From Pelagibacterium lentulum (GTDB lineage: Bacteria > Pseudomonadota > Alphaproteobacteria > Rhizobiales > Devosiaceae), in assembly GCF_003992625.1 (NCBI RefSeq), contig NZ_RZMW01000030.1, positions 1 through 64,000 of the forward strand: 64,000 nucleotides of DNA, given 5' to 3'. Position 1 is the stretch's first letter, and the number at the start of each line of letters is the position of its first letter. Both the position numbers and the translations under genes were made by a program. Shown piece by piece: positions 1 to 9,017 of the stretch. A model generated the notes under the pieces. It searched no databases. It was not told the origin of the DNA and was given only the letters and a program-made list of their open reading frames with translations.

Positions 1-686
1 AGAAATGGGTGGTTGCGCGCAGCGTTGGCCAGAAAGCGCTCGAACCCTTCGGTGCGCACAATAAAGCGGCTGGTGGCCTGGGCCGTGATCTCGCCGTTCT
101 GAACGACAAGTGCATGGGCGACAAAGGTGCCGTTCGGTACCGCCGCAGGCAACACGACGCGGGCAGCAAATGTGGTGGGTGAAAGAAAGCTCACCCCGCG
201 TGGATTATGGGTGAACAGGCCGGAATTTCTCATCAGACGCACCAGTTCGGGCGTGAACCGGCCGGCATTGCCTTGCTGCATGGCCTGATTGGCAATACCG
301 GAAAGACTCATGCGTGGATCGGCAAGAATTTCGGGCTCGACAATCTCCTCGATCGGGCGGCTGGAGAGGACGGCGAAATAACCGGGTAGTCGCCGATACA
401 CTGCATAGGCGGTGTTGAGCATGATACCGAACTGGCGCTCCTGCACGCGCACAATGCGATCGGATGCTGGCCCACGCACCAGAACGATTACGTCCATAGG
501 TGCGGCGGGATCTGCAATACCGCTGGGCTCGATGTTGCCAAACAGCGTCACGGCCTGGCCGGTGAAATTGGAATGTATCGTGACCAGTGGATCGGAATTG
601 GCAAAGACCACGCCCTGAGCTGCGCCCTGCCCCGTGGCAAGCAGCAGGGTTGCCATCGCGATGAGAATTACCCGCAACAAACTCAT
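1..686 (-). CDS. TIGR02186 family protein, C-terminus outside the window
   Basis: The reading frame starts at the ATG at 684-686 and is still open at base 1, so about 228 N-terminal residues are visible. It begins with a cleavable signal-peptide-like segment ending near AAQG. A beta-rich periplasmic domain follows, containing the stretch VIVLVRGPASDRIVRVQE and later GYFAVLSSRPIEEI. Both are typical of TIGR02186, a family of periplasmic proteins with a C-terminal membrane anchor. Its ATG overlaps the stop of the TauE gene (ATGA at 683-686), so the two are translationally coupled. Coupling to TauE is a recurrent arrangement in proteobacteria and suggests a role in sulfite or sulfur-compound export, but the biochemical function of the family is not established. 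The membrane anchor cannot be seen because the gene runs off the window. Confidence 0.85.
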   Translation of the reverse strand, partial: MSLLRVILIAMATLLLATGQGAAQGVVFANSDPLVTIHSNFTGQAVTLFGNIEPSGIADPAAPMDVIVLVRGPASDRIVRVQERQFGIMLNTAYAVYRRLPGYFAVLSSRPIEEIVEPEILADPRMSLSGIANQAMQQGNAGRFTPELVRLMRNSGLFTHNPRGVSFLSPTTFAARVVLPAAVPNGTFVAHALVVQNGEITAQATSRFIVRTEGFERFLANAARNHPF

Positions 687-1618
687 AGCACTTCCCCAAA
701 ACCGATAATCGACATGGAGAATGGGTCGGCCGGGCTAAGCAGCAGCGTCAGGGCAAAGCGCGCGGCAACGCCAAGCACGATAATCGCGAGCAGTGCCCGC
801 AACTGGTCACCGCGCAGATATTGGCCGGCAGAGGCACCAAACTGCGCCCCGGCAACGCTGCCGATCATCAGGCAGAAGGCCAACAAAATATCGACCGACT
901 GGGTTTGTACGGCATGGAGCACGCAGGTGACGGCCATGACCGCAATAAGGTGCAGAAGCGAAGTGCCAACCACCACTGTGCCGGGCACACGCAGGATGTA
1001 AACGAGTGCCGGTACGAGGATGAAGCCCCCGCCGATGCCAAGCAAAGCGCCGATGATCCCGATGCAAAAGCCGATCCCCATGACGGGGATGATGGAAATA
1101 TAGAGCTTTGATTTCTTGAACCGGGCCCGCAGGGGCAGAATCTGCACCCATGAATGCTGGCCGGGCAAATGGCGCGGCGCCGGTGGGCCTGCCTTGCGGG
1201 ACTTGAGCAGCGAGCGGATCGATTCAGCCATCATCAGAATGCCGATAGCGCCCAGAAAGATCAGGTAGCCCAGCGAAATGAAAAGATCGAGTTGACCAAG
1301 ACTGCGCAGGATGCCGAAAATCCAGACGCCGACAAAGGCACCGCAAATGCCCCCGGCCACAAGATACGCGCCGAGCTTGATATCGATCGCCCCGCGCCGC
1401 AGATATGACAATGCGCCCGAAGTCGATGAGGCAACGACTTGGCTTGTGACCGACGCAACAGCAACCGGTGCAGGAACACCGGAGAACAGCAGCAGCGGCG
1501 TCAAAAGGAAACCGCCGCCAACCCCGAACAGGCCGGATATAAAGCCGATGGCCGCGCCGATCCCGATAAGGAAAAACAGGTCGACCGACATTTCGGCTAT
1601 GGGCAGGTAAATGGGCAT
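683..1618 (-). CDS. tauE: TauE/SafE family sulfite/sulfoacetate exporter
   Basis: This 311-residue integral membrane protein has the two-fold internal repeat of the TauE/SafE (DUF81) family. The glycine-rich signature SGLFGVGGGFLLTPLL lies near residue 30, and its second copy GALLGIGGGFILVPAL lies near residue 190. Seven to eight hydrophobic segments are visible. Members export sulfite, sulfoacetate or related anions made during organosulfur breakdown. The start at 1618 gives the usual N-terminus (MPIYLPIAEMSVDLFFLIG); MSVDLF at 1591 is an alternative. There is no strong ribosome binding site at either. It lies 107 bases downstream of the sulfatase-maturation gene and is coupled to the TIGR02186 gene. 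In this setting it would remove sulfite or another sulfur anion, although a sulfatase alone releases sulfate, so its cargo is not certain. Confidence 0.9.
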   Translation of the reverse strand: MPIYLPIAEMSVDLFFLIGIGAAIGFISGLFGVGGGFLLTPLLLFSGVPAPVAVASVTSQVVASSTSGALSYLRRGAIDIKLGAYLVAGGICGAFVGVWIFGILRSLGQLDLFISLGYLIFLGAIGILMMAESIRSLLKSRKAGPPAPRHLPGQHSWVQILPLRARFKKSKLYISIIPVMGIGFCIGIIGALLGIGGGFILVPALVYILRVPGTVVVGTSLLHLIAVMAVTCVLHAVQTQSVDILLAFCLMIGSVAGAQFGASAGQYLRGDQLRALLAIIVLGVAARFALTLLLSPADPFSMSIIGFGEVL

Positions 1619-1725
1619 GGGGCCAAGGCGTGCAAAGGGATTGATATGCCTGCAGCCCCATGACGGGACGGCAGATTAAAGCGGCAAACAATACCGCATT
1701 CGGAAAAACAAGCGTGGTCGTCGCA

Positions 1726-2679
1726 TCAGGTCTCGCCGGTCGGTGGCAAGTCGTAAGCAACGCGGAACCCTGTGTTAGAGCCTGCGCTATCGGGCGACAT
1801 CCCCATACGGGCCGCTATGCGATAACGATAACAATAGGAAATGTGACACAGGAACGAACCGCCCTTGAGCACCTTCTCGTTGTTCTGGAGGGCCTGACTG
1901 TTCCGGGCCTTGGCATGTTTGGCAACGGAGCGCACCCGAAACGCATCCCGGGTCCATTCCCAAACGTTGCCCGCCATATTGTACAACCCAAGCGCGTTGG
2001 GCTCATAGCTGCGCGCCGGGGCCGTGCGAAGGTAGCCGTCTTTTTGTGTATTGATGTCGGGAAATTGGCCCTGCCAGATGTTGCAAAAGATCGCCGCATC
2101 ATCATCAGGCTCATCGTTTCCCCATGGGAAGCGGTTCCGAACAGCACCACCCCTTGCACCATGTTCCCATTCCGCCTCGGACGGTAGCCGACCCCCTGCC
2201 CAACGCGCAAATGCGTTGGCATCATTCCAGGAAACCTGAACGACCGGATGATCCATTCGATCCGCGATTGACGACGCAGGACCTTCCGGATGGCGCCAGC
2301 TTGCCTCTTCTATCCTGTGCCACCACGGCAGTTGCGCACCAACACGTGTTGCTGCTTGAAGGTGTTCCGCGTCGCCCAAAAAGACCGGCGACCAGCCGAA
2401 ACGTTCTGCATCTGTAACAAAGCCAGTAGCCTCAACGAACTGAGCGAAGCGCGCATTGGTCACGGTTACTGCTTCAAGGCCAAAAGCAGAAAGAACGATG
2501 CCCCGTTCTGGCCCTTCGCCGTCAGCCGGGATCGCTGGCGAATTGGTGCCTACAAAACTCCGTCCGCCCGGCAGCCGTACGATGCTCTCACTCGACCCGC
2601 TTCCCGGATCAGGCTGCTCATTTGCGCGCCGAAGAGAATCTCCTTGCCCTCTTGAGGGCAAACAGCAGGTTTTGGACAT
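1726..2679 (-). CDS. formylglycine-generating enzyme (sulfatase-modifying factor)
   Basis: This 317-residue protein is a full-length FGE-sulfatase domain enzyme. It oxidises the active-site cysteine of sulfatases to C-alpha-formylglycine using O2 and Cu(I). The diagnostic C-terminal block is present: LKGGSFLCHISYCYRYR, with the paired catalytic cysteines at residues 278 and 283 in the same C-x4-C spacing as human SUMF1. Many SUMF-like proteins (EgtB, NirV) lack this pair, so a genuine FGE is the best reading. The W-E-x8 type region (GNVWEWTRDAF) and the N-terminal block VTVTNARFAQFVEATG are also family hallmarks. No signal peptide is visible, so it acts in the cytoplasm. Its ATG overlaps the sulfatase stop by one base (TGATG at 2677-2681), so it is a dedicated maturase for the neighbouring sulfatase. 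Confidence 0.95.
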   Translation of the reverse strand: MSKTCCLPSRGQGDSLRRANEQPDPGSGSSESIVRLPGGRSFVGTNSPAIPADGEGPERGIVLSAFGLEAVTVTNARFAQFVEATGFVTDAERFGWSPVFLGDAEHLQAATRVGAQLPWWHRIEEASWRHPEGPASSIADRMDHPVVQVSWNDANAFARWAGGRLPSEAEWEHGARGGAVRNRFPWGNDEPDDDAAIFCNIWQGQFPDINTQKDGYLRTAPARSYEPNALGLYNMAGNVWEWTRDAFRVRSVAKHAKARNSQALQNNEKVLKGGSFLCHISYCYRYRIAARMGMSPDSAGSNTGFRVAYDLPPTGET

Positions 2680-4253
2680 CAGTCTACTGTTTCAAGCGCA
2701 GCTCGGCGCGCTTCTAGCGCACTGGCTGAGTCATGTTCTGGAATGTCGCCAATCTCTGCCATTTTTGTATCGAGCTTAGCGAGCATCTGGGCAAAGACAT
2801 CAAAAAATCGCGGATCATCTGCAACGTTTTTCAACTCGTGCGGATCGTTTGCACAATCGAAGAGCTCCCATTCAGGTGGTTCGTCACCATCATGGGCGCC
2901 CGGTTGATCGAGAGCAGCATTGTACCAGTAGATAAGCTTGTAACGTGCGTCCCGGACGCCGTAATGCGCAAAGGCATTATGGAAATAATCCTTGTGCATC
3001 CAGTAACGATGATAGGCAACGTCCTGCCAGGTTTCATCGGTGGTTTGCTCAAGCAACGGCCGCAAGCTTGTTCCCTGCATATAGGTTGGGATCGACGTTT
3101 GCGCATAGTCGAGAAACGTAGGCGCGAAGTCGACATTTGTGGCAATGCGTTTCGAGACCGTTCCAGCTTCAATCGCGGCTGGATACCGAATGAGAAAGGG
3201 CATTTGTAGCGACTCCTCATACATGAAACGCTTGTCAAACCAACCGTGTTCACCAAGGAAGAATCCCTGATCGGATGTGTAGATCACGATCGTGTTTTCG
3301 GTCAGCTCGTTATCATCAAGGTAATCGAGCAACCGACCTACATTGTCATCGATGCCAGCGATGGTGCGCAAATATCGTTTGATATAGCGCTGGTACTTAA
3401 ACATGTGCAGCTGACGTCGATCTTCGAATGTAAAGACTTCCCCTGTGTCGCGATCAATCAGGCGCAATTGGGTAACATCGTCCGGATCTGGAACCTTTCG
3501 GTCAATGGCCCCGTGTTCATTGCGCTGTTCTGGTCCACACTCACTCCCACCTTCAGGCTGCACCAACCCCAGGTCTTCATAGGTCATGTCCTGACGCACC
3601 CTCATGCGCGCTGCCTCGGCAGCCAAAGCACGATCCGAGTAATCGTCGTCATAGGTTGGAGGAACAGGTAAATCTTCGTTGGTAAAAAGCTCACGATAGC
3701 GTGGATGAGGCGCAAATGGGCGATGAGGTGCCTTGTGGTGGCACATAAGGAAAAACGGACGATCGCGATCGCGGTTATCGAGGAATTCTACACTTTGGTC
3801 GGTAATAATGTCGGTTGCATAGCCCGCCACACTTTTTGGCCCGTTCCGATCAATCATTATTGGATCAAAATAGTCGCCTTGACCTGGCAAAACACACCAA
3901 TGTTCAAATCCGGTGGGTTGATGTGCGCTACCCTCACCCAGATGCCATTTCCCAAACATTGCTGTCTCGTACCCCGACGCGCGCAGATGTTTGGCCACAT
4001 GAGGCAACCGATTGTCCATGTGCGTGGCCAGTGTGGTCACGCAGTTCACATGGTTATATGTGCCAGTCAGAATAGAGGCCCTGCTTGGGGTGCAAATGGA
4101 ATTTGTCACATAACAGTGGTCAAGCCGCATGCCCTCGTTGGCAAGACGATCAATATTTGGCGTCGCGTTAAGACCCGATCCGTAACATGAAATCGCGTTC
4201 GCCGCATGATCGTCGGACATGATGAAAATGATATTGGGACGGGCAGTTGTCAT
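2679..4253 (-). CDS. cysteine-type sulfatase
   Basis: This 524-residue type I sulfatase belongs to the alkaline-phosphatase superfamily. With the chosen start (MTTARPNIIFIMSDDH), the metal-binding Asp pair is at residues 14-15 and the C-T-P-S-R modification motif is at 54-58. The cysteine would be converted to formylglycine by the FGE encoded immediately downstream. Further motifs are GKWHLG, HHKAPHRPF and SDQGFFLGEHGW. The C-terminal half is closest in feel to glycan sulfatases such as N-acetylglucosamine-6-sulfatase-like enzymes, but I cannot fix the substrate. An in-frame ATG at 4307 would add 18 residues that do not look like an export signal; either way the protein is cytoplasmic. This is unusual for glycan sulfatases and implies that the sulfate ester is imported first, probably by the ABC transporter upstream. 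Confidence 0.94.
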   Translation of the reverse strand: MTTARPNIIFIMSDDHAANAISCYGSGLNATPNIDRLANEGMRLDHCYVTNSICTPSRASILTGTYNHVNCVTTLATHMDNRLPHVAKHLRASGYETAMFGKWHLGEGSAHQPTGFEHWCVLPGQGDYFDPIMIDRNGPKSVAGYATDIITDQSVEFLDNRDRDRPFFLMCHHKAPHRPFAPHPRYRELFTNEDLPVPPTYDDDYSDRALAAEAARMRVRQDMTYEDLGLVQPEGGSECGPEQRNEHGAIDRKVPDPDDVTQLRLIDRDTGEVFTFEDRRQLHMFKYQRYIKRYLRTIAGIDDNVGRLLDYLDDNELTENTIVIYTSDQGFFLGEHGWFDKRFMYEESLQMPFLIRYPAAIEAGTVSKRIATNVDFAPTFLDYAQTSIPTYMQGTSLRPLLEQTTDETWQDVAYHRYWMHKDYFHNAFAHYGVRDARYKLIYWYNAALDQPGAHDGDEPPEWELFDCANDPHELKNVADDPRFFDVFAQMLAKLDTKMAEIGDIPEHDSASALEARRAALETVD

Positions 4254-4339
4254 AATGTCGACTTGCACTTTCTGAAAACACAGTGAGATCGGTCCGATGC
4301 GGAGCACGCATGGCCCCGCATCGGCGTGACCGGCCAGTC

Positions 4340-5308
4340 TTACTCGATATAAAAGTCGCCGAGATAAAACTCACTTGCGGGCACAGGATCTTCGATGCGC
4401 CCAAACTCTACATAAAGGTTCGCCAGTGTATCGAGCCAGCCGGCAACTGTTCCGTCGGCAGTTAGTTCTTCAAGCTCCTGGCTCGTCGGCAAATAGGCCT
4501 GAACCGCTTCTACTGCCAAAGGCTCCGCGGGCACGCCAAGGAAGTCGGCCGTTATCTGTACCGCTTCATTGGTGTTGGCCAAGCGGAAGTCCAGCGCCTC
4601 CTTGATTACGGCATTAACTTTCCGGATTGTTTCTTCATCATCGGCCCGCGCATCGCTTACGATAAATGAACTGGGAAACGCGATTTCTGGAAAGAAATCT
4701 TCATTGGCTGCCAGTTCGCCAAGTTCCGGCACGCGCTGGCGAATTGTCTCGACGAATGGATACCAGATGCCAGCTGCATCGACCTGGCCGGACGACATGG
4801 CAGCAACAATAGTGCTCGGGTCCATAAAGACGGGCTCAATATCATCAAGAGTCATGCCGGCTTCCTCTAGCGCCAGGCGCAAAAGCATGTCGCCCGATGT
4901 CCCTTCCGGGACCGCGACTCGGCGACCCCGAAGGTCTTCAATGGACTCGATGCCGGGTTGTGCAATAACGCGATCTGTATAACCAAGGGCATTGATCGCG
5001 ATCACCTTGGCCTGGCCCGAGGCCGGCAACCAAAGAGCGCCAGGGCCGATATAGGCGAAATCAAGCGAGCCGGCGCCAAGGGCCTGAACCTGGATAGGCC
5101 CGTTTGTGAAAACATTCAGCGTCGCATCGAGGCCATGCTTTGACCAGAGGTCAAGCTCGGACGCTATCGCGACCATCGATGTGCCAAAGTAATCCGCGAT
5201 GTAGCCCATGCGGATTTGGGTTGTATCCTGAGCCATAGCTGGCAGCGCGACAGCCGAGCTGAGTGCCACCCCAGCCATAATCTTCATCAATGTACGTTTC
5301 TTCATCAT
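4340..5308 (-). CDS. sulfonate/taurine-type ABC substrate-binding protein
   Basis: This 322-residue periplasmic binding protein is of the TauA/SsuA (NMT1/THI5-like) family. A signal peptide is clear (KRTLMKIMAGVALSSAVALP, cleaved near AMAQD), followed by IRMGYIADYFG and the LRGRRVAVPEGTSGDMLL block that shapes the ligand pocket in this family. The start is placed at the ATG at 5308, because GGAGGA sits six bases upstream of it. A GTG at 5314 overlaps the ATPase stop but would have no spacer. Family members bind taurine, alkanesulfonates, nitrate or pyrimidine precursors. The sulfatase 87 bases downstream points to a sulfated or sulfonated ligand. Confidence 0.9.
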   Translation of the reverse strand: MMKKRTLMKIMAGVALSSAVALPAMAQDTTQIRMGYIADYFGTSMVAIASELDLWSKHGLDATLNVFTNGPIQVQALGAGSLDFAYIGPGALWLPASGQAKVIAINALGYTDRVIAQPGIESIEDLRGRRVAVPEGTSGDMLLRLALEEAGMTLDDIEPVFMDPSTIVAAMSSGQVDAAGIWYPFVETIRQRVPELGELAANEDFFPEIAFPSSFIVSDARADDEETIRKVNAVIKEALDFRLANTNEAVQITADFLGVPAEPLAVEAVQAYLPTSQELEELTADGTVAGWLDTLANLYVEFGRIEDPVPASEFYLGDFYIE

Positions 5309-5310
5309 AT

Positions 5311-6117
5311 TCACTCCTCCAGAGCTGGTTGTTGCTGGCCCGAGCGCGTGTAAACCGCGTGCCAGACCTTGTTGCGGATTTCCGCAAATTGTGGGGAAAG
5401 ACGAAGCTCGTCGTTCCTGGGATAAGGGAGATTGACGTCGATAATTTCCTGCAGCCGACCGGGGCGTGCTGCCATGACAATCACACGGTTGGCCAGATAG
5501 ACCGCTTCATCGACGTCATGGGTGATGAACATGACGGTACGCCGCTCTTTGGACCAGGTCTCCAAGAGCTGGTCCTGCATTCTAACTCGCGTCAAAGCGT
5601 CGAGAGCGCCAAAGGGCTCATCCATCAAAAGGACTTTGGGGTTGACGGCATAGGCACGTGCAATGGCGCAGCGCTGCTTCATACCACCCGACAGCATCTT
5701 CGGAAGGGCGTTGGCAAAATCAGTCAGCCCGACAAGTGCAATGTAATGATCGGCAATCTTGCGGCGCTCGGACTTTTCCTTGCCTTGAAGCTTGAGACCA
5801 AACTCCACGTTCTCGCGAACTGTGAGCCAGGGGAACAGAGCATATTGCTGGAATATAACGCCGCGATCGGGTCCCGGGCCCGTTACGATGTCACCATCAA
5901 CGCGGCATTCACCTGCCGACACGCCCAAGAGCCCGGCAACGATGTTGAGCGCCGTGGATTTGCCGCAGCCGGATGGACCGACAACGGTTACAAACTCGCC
6001 ATCGAAAATATCGAGGTTCAAGTGGTCGAGTGCGACGAAAGCAGAAGGACCATCCCCAAATACGCGACGGACGTTCTTGAACGCAATCTTGGTGTTGGGA
6101 GTGCCGGTCATCGTCAT
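5311..6117 (-). CDS. sulfonate/taurine-type ABC transporter ATP-binding protein
   Basis: This 268-residue ATPase is of the TauB/SsuB/NrtD type. Walker A is GPSGCGKST, the signature is LSGGMKQR, and Walker B is [12 protein letters not shown], followed by the switch histidine in [10 protein letters not shown]. The start at 6117 gives [16 protein letters not shown] and overlaps the permease stop as ATGA (6114-6117). The open frame continues upstream but only within the permease gene. It energises the permease encoded directly before it and the binding protein encoded directly after it. Confidence 0.93.
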   Translation of the reverse strand: MTMTGTPNTKIAFKNVRRVFGDGPSAFVALDHLNLDIFDGEFVTVVGPSGCGKSTALNIVAGLLGVSAGECRVDGDIVTGPGPDRGVIFQQYALFPWLTVRENVEFGLKLQGKEKSERRKIADHYIALVGLTDFANALPKMLSGGMKQRCAIARAYAVNPKVLLMDEPFGALDALTRVRMQDQLLETWSKERRTVMFITHDVDEAVYLANRVIVMAARPGRLQEIIDVNLPYPRNDELRLSPQFAEIRNKVWHAVYTRSGQQQPALEE

Positions 6118-6902
6118 ACTCTTTCCTGCCAAATTGTCAGTCTCTGTTCGGCCAGAACGACCAGGCGATCCATAATGAGACCCAGCACACCAATAGTGAT
6201 CAAGGACACAAAGATGACCGGGAGATCGTAGTAGAGCTGGCCCTGCTGCATCCGGAAGCCAAGTCCGGATTGTGCGGCGATCAATTCGGCAGCAACAACG
6301 GTGGCCCAAGCAGAGCCAAGCCCAATTCGAAAGCCAACCAATATGAATGGTGTCGATGCTGGCACGACCACCTTGGTGAATATCACCCAGTCCTTTGCAC
6401 CCAGAACCCTGGCGGCATTGATGAATGTTTTATCGACGCTCACAACACCCTGATAAGTGGCGACGACAGCGGAAAGAAATGCAGCAAGGAAGATGACAAA
6501 AATCTTGGGTGTTTCATCGATCCCCATTGTAACAATCGCAAGCGGAATGATGGCAAGTGGCGGTATGACACGGAAAAACTGGATCCATGGATCAATCAAA
6601 CCACGCGCCACCCTATACCAGCCCATAAGAAAGCCGACGGGAACAGCAATGATCGATCCCAACAGGAAACCCGCAAGCACGCGGCCGATAGAAGCGCGTA
6701 TATCTATCCAGAGCTGACCTGTCCCGATTGAACGCCCAAAGCGTTCGAGCACCTCGATCGGCCCAGGCAAGGGCGTGGCATTGGACGCTGACGCCAGCCA
6801 CCAAAGTGAAATTCCCACGACAAAGGACAGTACACCAAGGCCGATACTTTTGAGATCGAACCTTAGCGCCATTGCCGATGACGCTGATTGCTCAGAGGCC
6901 AT
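6114..6902 (-). CDS. sulfonate/taurine-type ABC transporter permease
   Basis: This 262-residue inner-membrane protein is of the TauC/SsuC family. It shows about six transmembrane segments. The EAA-loop region, which contacts the ATPase, reads [20 protein letters not shown] around residues 160-180. The start at 6902 is chosen because AAGGA lies eight bases upstream and the N-terminus [11 protein letters not shown] is sensible. The ROK regulator ends only four bases earlier, so the two are almost certainly co-transcribed. Confidence 0.93.
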   Translation of the reverse strand: MASEQSASSAMALRFDLKSIGLGVLSFVVGISLWWLASASNATPLPGPIEVLERFGRSIGTGQLWIDIRASIGRVLAGFLLGSIIAVPVGFLMGWYRVARGLIDPWIQFFRVIPPLAIIPLAIVTMGIDETPKIFVIFLAAFLSAVVATYQGVVSVDKTFINAARVLGAKDWVIFTKVVVPASTPFILVGFRIGLGSAWATVVAAELIAAQSGLGFRMQQGQLYYDLPVIFVSLITIGVLGLIMDRLVVLAEQRLTIWQERV

Positions 6903-6906
6903 TCTT

Positions 6907-8019
6907 TTATCCTTCAAAAACGAACTTTTCGAGCCCGACGCACGCCGCACCAAGCGCGCCGGCGTCCGGTTGCAAGGTTGCGCGCGCGACTCTTACGCCC
7001 CGGAACTGCGGCATAAGCCGCTTAGGCAAATCAGCATTGAGAGCGTCGAGTAGCGCTGCAGGGGCTTCGCCTAAATGCCCACCAAGCAGGATCAGGTCAG
7101 GACCGAGCAGCGTTACGGTTGTGGAAAGTGCTTCCAGAAAGCGCGCGTAGGCAGGTTCCCAAACATCTGGTGAATCCATTGCGGCTGCAATCAGACCCGT
7201 GCTGGGCACTTGGCTAAGCGACATGGCCCTTAAGAGCGCTGCCTCGGAGAAAACCGTTTCGACACACCCCCTGCCGCCGCACTGGCAGGGTTGCCCATCA
7301 GGATCAATAACAATGTGGCCGATTTCTACTGGCCCGGGATGGACAAGTTCGCCATGGCGTGCGTGCACAAGTCCGGCACCAAGCCCTGCCCGCAAATACA
7401 GATGCAAAACAGTGCCGTAGCCGCGTCCCGCGCCATAAAACGCCTCTGCCAAGGCCATCGCGGTGGCATTGTGTTCAAGAACAACCGGCAGATCGAGCAA
7501 CTGTTCAAGTTGATCTGCAAAGGGGATGTCATGCAGCCACTGCGTGAACTTTGAGCTGACATTGGACCGACCGGCACGGTCCACTTTGCCCGGAACGCCT
7601 ACTCCCATGCCTTTGATTGCCTGCCGAGGTAGACCGCTCTTATCGATCAGCGCATTTATGGCTTTCGCGGTCTTGGCAATAATTTCATCGACGCCAACCG
7701 CATCGAAATCGAAAGTAAAGCTCTTGCGCGCGACCACGTTCAGCATCATGTCTGCGAGCACGACACCGACGCGCCCGGCACCAACATTCGCTCCAACGAC
7801 ATAGCAGGAAGACGGCCTGAGGTTAATCAACGTCCCCGGCCGCCCCAAACCAGACGACGAACTGCTATCGGCCTCTGCGATCAGACCGCGTTCGAGTTGC
7901 GAGCTTGCGATTTTCGTAAGTGCCGGTGCCGATACTCCGATCGCACGCGCAAGGTCAGCACGCGACATTGCTCCGTTGTCACGAAGCAGAGCCAGCAGTT
8001 GCCCGCCATTCTTGCGCAC
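6907..8019 (-). CDS. ROK-family transcriptional regulator
   Basis: This 370-residue NagC/XylR-type repressor begins with an N-terminal winged helix-turn-helix ([21 protein letters not shown]). A ROK sugar-kinase-like domain follows. It carries the zinc-binding motif [11 protein letters not shown] around residue 240 and the GVGVPGKVD glycine-rich loop. The start is GTG at 8017-8019, with GGAGGA five to six bases upstream. ROK repressors usually answer to a sugar or sugar phosphate. Because this gene leads the importer-sulfatase-FGE operon, it suggests that the imported compound is a sulfated sugar or sugar derivative. The palindromic operator just upstream implies autoregulation of the whole operon. 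Confidence 0.92.
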   Translation of the reverse strand: MRKNGGQLLALLRDNGAMSRADLARAIGVSAPALTKIASSQLERGLIAEADSSSSSGLGRPGTLINLRPSSCYVVGANVGAGRVGVVLADMMLNVVARKSFTFDFDAVGVDEIIAKTAKAINALIDKSGLPRQAIKGMGVGVPGKVDRAGRSNVSSKFTQWLHDIPFADQLEQLLDLPVVLEHNATAMALAEAFYGAGRGYGTVLHLYLRAGLGAGLVHARHGELVHPGPVEIGHIVIDPDGQPCQCGGRGCVETVFSEAALLRAMSLSQVPSTGLIAAAMDSPDVWEPAYARFLEALSTTVTLLGPDLILLGGHLGEAPAALLDALNADLPKRLMPQFRGVRVARATLQPDAGALGAACVGLEKFVFEG

Positions 8020-8047
8020 GAGTGTCCTCCCCGGCGTTTCAGTTGCC

Positions 8048-8079
8048 GTTCATTAATTAACTTGATTAATTAATTGAAC
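8048..8079. promoter_or_regulatory. probable ROK operator
   Basis: Two identical 8-bp palindromes TTAATTAA (8053-8060 and 8066-8073) are separated by CTTGA. They are flanked symmetrically by GTTCA on the left and TGAAC on the right. The site lies 29-60 bases upstream of the ROK start codon in otherwise GC-rich DNA. AT-rich double palindromes of this sort are typical of NagC/XylR-type operators. No gene is recognisable on the other side, so it should serve only the minus-strand operon. Confidence 0.6.
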
Positions 8080-8915
8080 ATCGAGTGTCAATCGGATTCT
8101 GGTCAGTGCTGCGTGAAACAACGCAGCGGTGCTACCTTCTTCCTTGAAGTCAGCCCACTGCGCCGCGAGATCTCGGTGACGGTAAGTGTATTTTTCTCTG
8201 GCTTGGAACATTTTCACAAGATGACCCATCCAACGGCTTGTCCCTGCCTCTGGATTGCCGAGCCCTATTTCCCTGAGCCGGATGGCTTCCTCAACCTCTG
8301 GTTCCACGGCTACCTGCTGATCTGTCCTGAGGGCAATCCACTCATCCACACCATCGAGCACGAGCAAGATCACGATGCTATTGCCGAACTGGACGGTGTC
8401 TCACCGCAGCATCTCGCCCATGGGTATGAGGCGGAACAAGAATCGCAAAGATCCGACAACGCTTCGGGAGCACACTACTTGCTCATCGTGCGTCTCGCGG
8501 GCGCGTTGCTGCTCGAAACGAACGATGGTGGGCTGTCCAGCGCGCCCGCTATATGACACTTGAGACCATGAGCCAGATGAGCGATGATCCCCTCATCAGC
8601 CTGCCGCCCCTGGCAGGCTGGGAAATGCTTGGCGGCCCAAACCGGCCTACACCACGCGAGGGGGCACCATCCCATGGCGGCCAATATTGCAACGCGCGGT
8701 TCGCCATGTGGCCGGCGTTTTGGACGCTTTGAGTATGATGAGAGGGTCCCATTGTGGTTTCTGTCAGCAATGTAGGGCAGATTGTAAATGGCAACGCAAC
8801 GTCCGTCGACCAGGCTTTCCTCAAGGCCTTTTTGCCCTCTATATCGCAATATGCGTCGGAATGTGAGTGGCTGTAACAGTGGCATCCACCGCCCATACTA
8901 TCCGTGTCGTCCCTT
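8080..8915. other. 836 bases without a recognisable gene
   Basis: No frame on either strand shows a known domain, and open frames here read as compositional noise. Two details stand out. A 9-bp perfect inverted repeat GCGGGCGCG/CGCGCCCGC lies at 8497-8505 and 8541-8549. A short plus-strand frame at 8754-8876 translates to a protein-like 40 residues ending in FLKAFLPSISQYASECEWL and could be the decayed end of an old gene. The segment may be eroded coding DNA. Confidence 0.4.
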
Positions 8916-9017
8916 AGAGCAAGTCAGGAAAAGTGAGAACCGGTTTTCCGTTAAGACTTGCGAGGAAACAGAGGGTTAGATCGGTTCAGCGATTCAAAGA
9001 AGAACTGAACCGATCTA
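8916..9017. repeat. rhizobial-type palindromic intergenic element
   Basis: Two adjacent palindromes are present. The first has outer arms GCAAGTC (8919-8925) and GACTTGC (8955-8961) and inner arms GGAAAA (8927-8932) and TTTTCC (8944-8949) around a central ACCGGT-like core. This closely resembles the GGAAAAGTG...AACCGGTTTTCC palindromes common between genes of rhizobia and relatives (RIME-like). The second has perfect 13-bp arms TAGATCGGTTCAG (8977-8989) and CTGAACCGATCTA (9005-9017) around a 15-base loop. Both would fold into stems in RNA or single-stranded DNA. The identification rests on resemblance from memory, not on a search. Confidence 0.65.

Noticed and set aside
205-699. Long minus-strand open frame covering the left end in another frame
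   Set aside because: The TIGR02186 reading in a different frame has a start coupled to TauE, a signal peptide and family motifs; this one is rich in R, H and C and has none.
5290-6231. Plus-strand open frame of 313 residues
   Set aside because: Exact antisense of the ABC ATPase gene; no family features.
8497-8549. 9-bp GC-rich inverted repeat as a terminator
   Set aside because: 35-base loop, no T-run, and no supported gene upstream on either strand.
8074-8556. Plus-strand open frame of 160 residues facing away from the ROK operator
   Set aside because: No domain, starts inside the operator, and lacks a ribosome binding site. It was considered as a divergent ROK target but not supported.
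8475-8896. Two overlapping minus-strand frames of 115-136 residues
   Set aside because: Low-complexity, Arg/Ser-rich translation without signatures; the segment more likely is eroded DNA.
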